34,013 nucleotides of DNA from UBA7887 sp964408735. Lineage in GTDB: Bacteria > Pseudomonadota > Alphaproteobacteria > UBA7887. Numbering within the stretch: position 1 is the stretch's first letter; the number at the start of each line of letters is the position of its first letter. Below, one piece after another: positions 33,063 through 34,013 of this stretch. The DNA lies in contig CAYPAX010000048.1 in assembly GCA_964408735.1 (NCBI GenBank), forward strand, positions 1 to 34,013. Reading direction: 5' to 3'. The notes beneath the pieces were generated by a model. That model was given only the letters and a program-made list of their open reading frames with translations. It searched no databases and had not been told where the DNA came from. Made by a program: the position numbers and the translations under genes.

Positions 33063-34013
33063 GTCACCGAAAGGCCAAGCAGGCGCACCATGTCGTCGGG
33101 GTGCAGGCCGTGGTCGGGGTCGACGTCGAGGTCGTCCAATTCGGCGAAGGTGAACGGCACCACCGGGTTCAAGGTGATCAGCAGGGTGTCGCCTTCATAA
33201 GTGCCGTAGGCCAGTATCATGTCTCGGAAGGTGTTGAGGATATCGCGCGTCGGCCCGTCGCGGTTAAGCTCGTTGTTGACCCTGGCGTGGTGTTCGAGCA
33301 GCTCGGCCAGCAATGAGAACGCGGTCTCGTCTTCCACCACCGCCAGCAGGTCGAGCAAGGCACCCGCCAGGCCGTCGTCGGCATAGCTGAACTTGGCGCG
33401 CCGCCAGGCCAGCTCGCTGAAGAACATCTCCGGCCCACCCTCGTAGAACAGCGTCGGGTTGGCCATCGCCCGCGCGCTCGGCCAGCCGGACAGGGCGAGC
33501 GTGGCGTTGCCGTTGCCGATATCGATTGCGCTGGCGATCGAGACGTCCTGCTGCACTTCGTCCATGACATAGCTGAAGTCGAGCGCCACGGGCAGGGGAC
33601 CGCGGCCCCAGGCGTCTGGCTCGCCTGTGAGCATGGCAAACGCCAGCTCGGGCACCGCGACGTTGTCGATGTGGATCTCGATGCTCTGGGGGATCATCGA
33701 GGCGAAGGGGTCGCTCGGGTCGGCCGGCTTGTCGACCCAGGACGGCTGGACGATCACCGCGGCGGCGTTGACCACGCCATGGCGGTCGAAATCAACATCG
33801 AGCGCCGCGTCAATGCGCGGGTCGTCCTCCAAGCTCGCGGCAAAACGCAGCGCGATGTCGCCCACGATGGTCTCGCTGTCGAACGGCCAGGGCATGTCCA
33901 GGGCCGCGCCGAAAGTCGATGCCGAAAGCGTCAGGCCCGAGATGGTGATATCGAGCTCGCCCGGATTATTCACGGCTCGGTAGAATATGGTTGGTGAGCG
34001 TATATTAAGCTGT
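33047..34013 (-). CDS. Uncharacterised protein, 5' end cut by the window edge
   Basis: The reading frame is open from its stop at 33047 to the window edge at 34013, so the N-terminus is missing. A GTG at 33973 is probably internal, because the codons before it read smoothly (Q-L-N-I-R-S-P-T-I-F-Y-R-A). About 320 residues are visible. The first half is beta-rich, alternating strands such as L-D-I-T-I-S-G-L-T-L and D-I-A-L-R-F-A-A-S-L, with repeated I-x-I-x-N-V-x-V patterns. The second half has a helical segment (A-L-L-D-L-L-A-V-V-E-D-E, L-L-A-E-L-L-E-H-H) and ends in a short beta part. It looks like an envelope protein with an AsmA- or DUF2125-like beta fold, but I do not recognise the family. 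It converges on and overlaps the CocE-like hydrolase gene. Confidence 0.6.
   Translation of the reverse strand, partial: QLNIRSPTIFYRAVNNPGELDITISGLTLSASTFGAALDMPWPFDSETIVGDIALRFAASLEDDPRIDAALDVDFDRHGVVNAAAVIVQPSWVDKPADPSDPFASMIPQSIEIHIDNVAVPELAFAMLTGEPDAWGRGPLPVALDFSYVMDEVQQDVSIASAIDIGNGNATLALSGWPSARAMANPTLFYEGGPEMFFSELAWRRAKFSYADDGLAGALLDLLAVVEDETAFSLLAELLEHHARVNNELNRDGPTRDILNTFRDMILAYGTYEGDTLLITLNPVVPFTFAELDDLDVDPDHGLHPDDMVRLLGLSVTYLPD

Overview
The window is a gene-dense, GC-rich stretch of chromosome from what looks like an alphaproteobacterium, probably a free-living or marine Rhodospirillales-like lineage. The evidence is codon use, TRAP and TAXI transporters, a short alphaproteobacterial-type flagellin with a sigma-54 promoter, a K+-independent proton pyrophosphatase and several class III nucleotide cyclases. 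The lineage is inferred from gene content only. No tRNA, rRNA, CRISPR array, phage or transposase gene was seen.

Layout. (1) 173-3628 (+) encodes a large secreted RTX protein with a FecR-like N-terminus. (2) 3625-14424 (-) is a six-gene co-directional run, read in this order: AmpD-like amidase, ferritin-like diiron protein, SAM-cyclase-STAND ATPase-TPR regulator, CHASE2-adenylate cyclase, FecR-like exported protein, exported TPR-CHAT protease. The last four genes overlap or nearly touch (8-bp overlap, ATGA overlap, 3-bp gap). This run is the best candidate for an undescribed system: a membrane sensor cyclase and a large cytosolic cyclase/ATPase coupled to an exported caspase-like protease. 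(3) 14540-15364 (-) is a lone flagellin with a clear -24/-12 promoter. (4) 15597-18507 (+) holds TRAP permease genes dctQ and dctM and a DUF2189-like membrane protein. (5) 18768-20812 (-) is an ATGA-overlapping pair, an opine-dehydrogenase-like and a 3-hydroxyacyl-CoA-dehydrogenase-like enzyme. (6) 20943-24145 (+) is a formate/nitrite-type channel coupled to a lipoprotein built from about twelve D-x-G-G-x-D-x-Y repeats. (7) 24090-26923 (-) is a TAXI-TRAP transporter whose permease appears to start at CTG. (8) 27001-28782 (-) is a third cyclase, with TolB-N-like and TPR regions, divergent from hppA (29091-31184, +), which ends in a strong terminator. (9) 31275-33062 (+) is an exported CocE/NonD-type hydrolase, converging on a gene of unknown function cut by the window edge.

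Two copies of a 266-bp palindromic element (16109-16374 and 18505-18770) lie in opposite orientations and bracket dctM and the DUF2189-like gene. Their interiors are nearly identical. Their 34-bp terminal arms differ between copies, yet each copy's arms still pair with each other, with eight compensatory base-pair changes. Each copy can fold as a three-way junction. One copy sits exactly between the dctQ stop and the dctM start. The other supplies the TAG stop codons of both convergent flanking genes.
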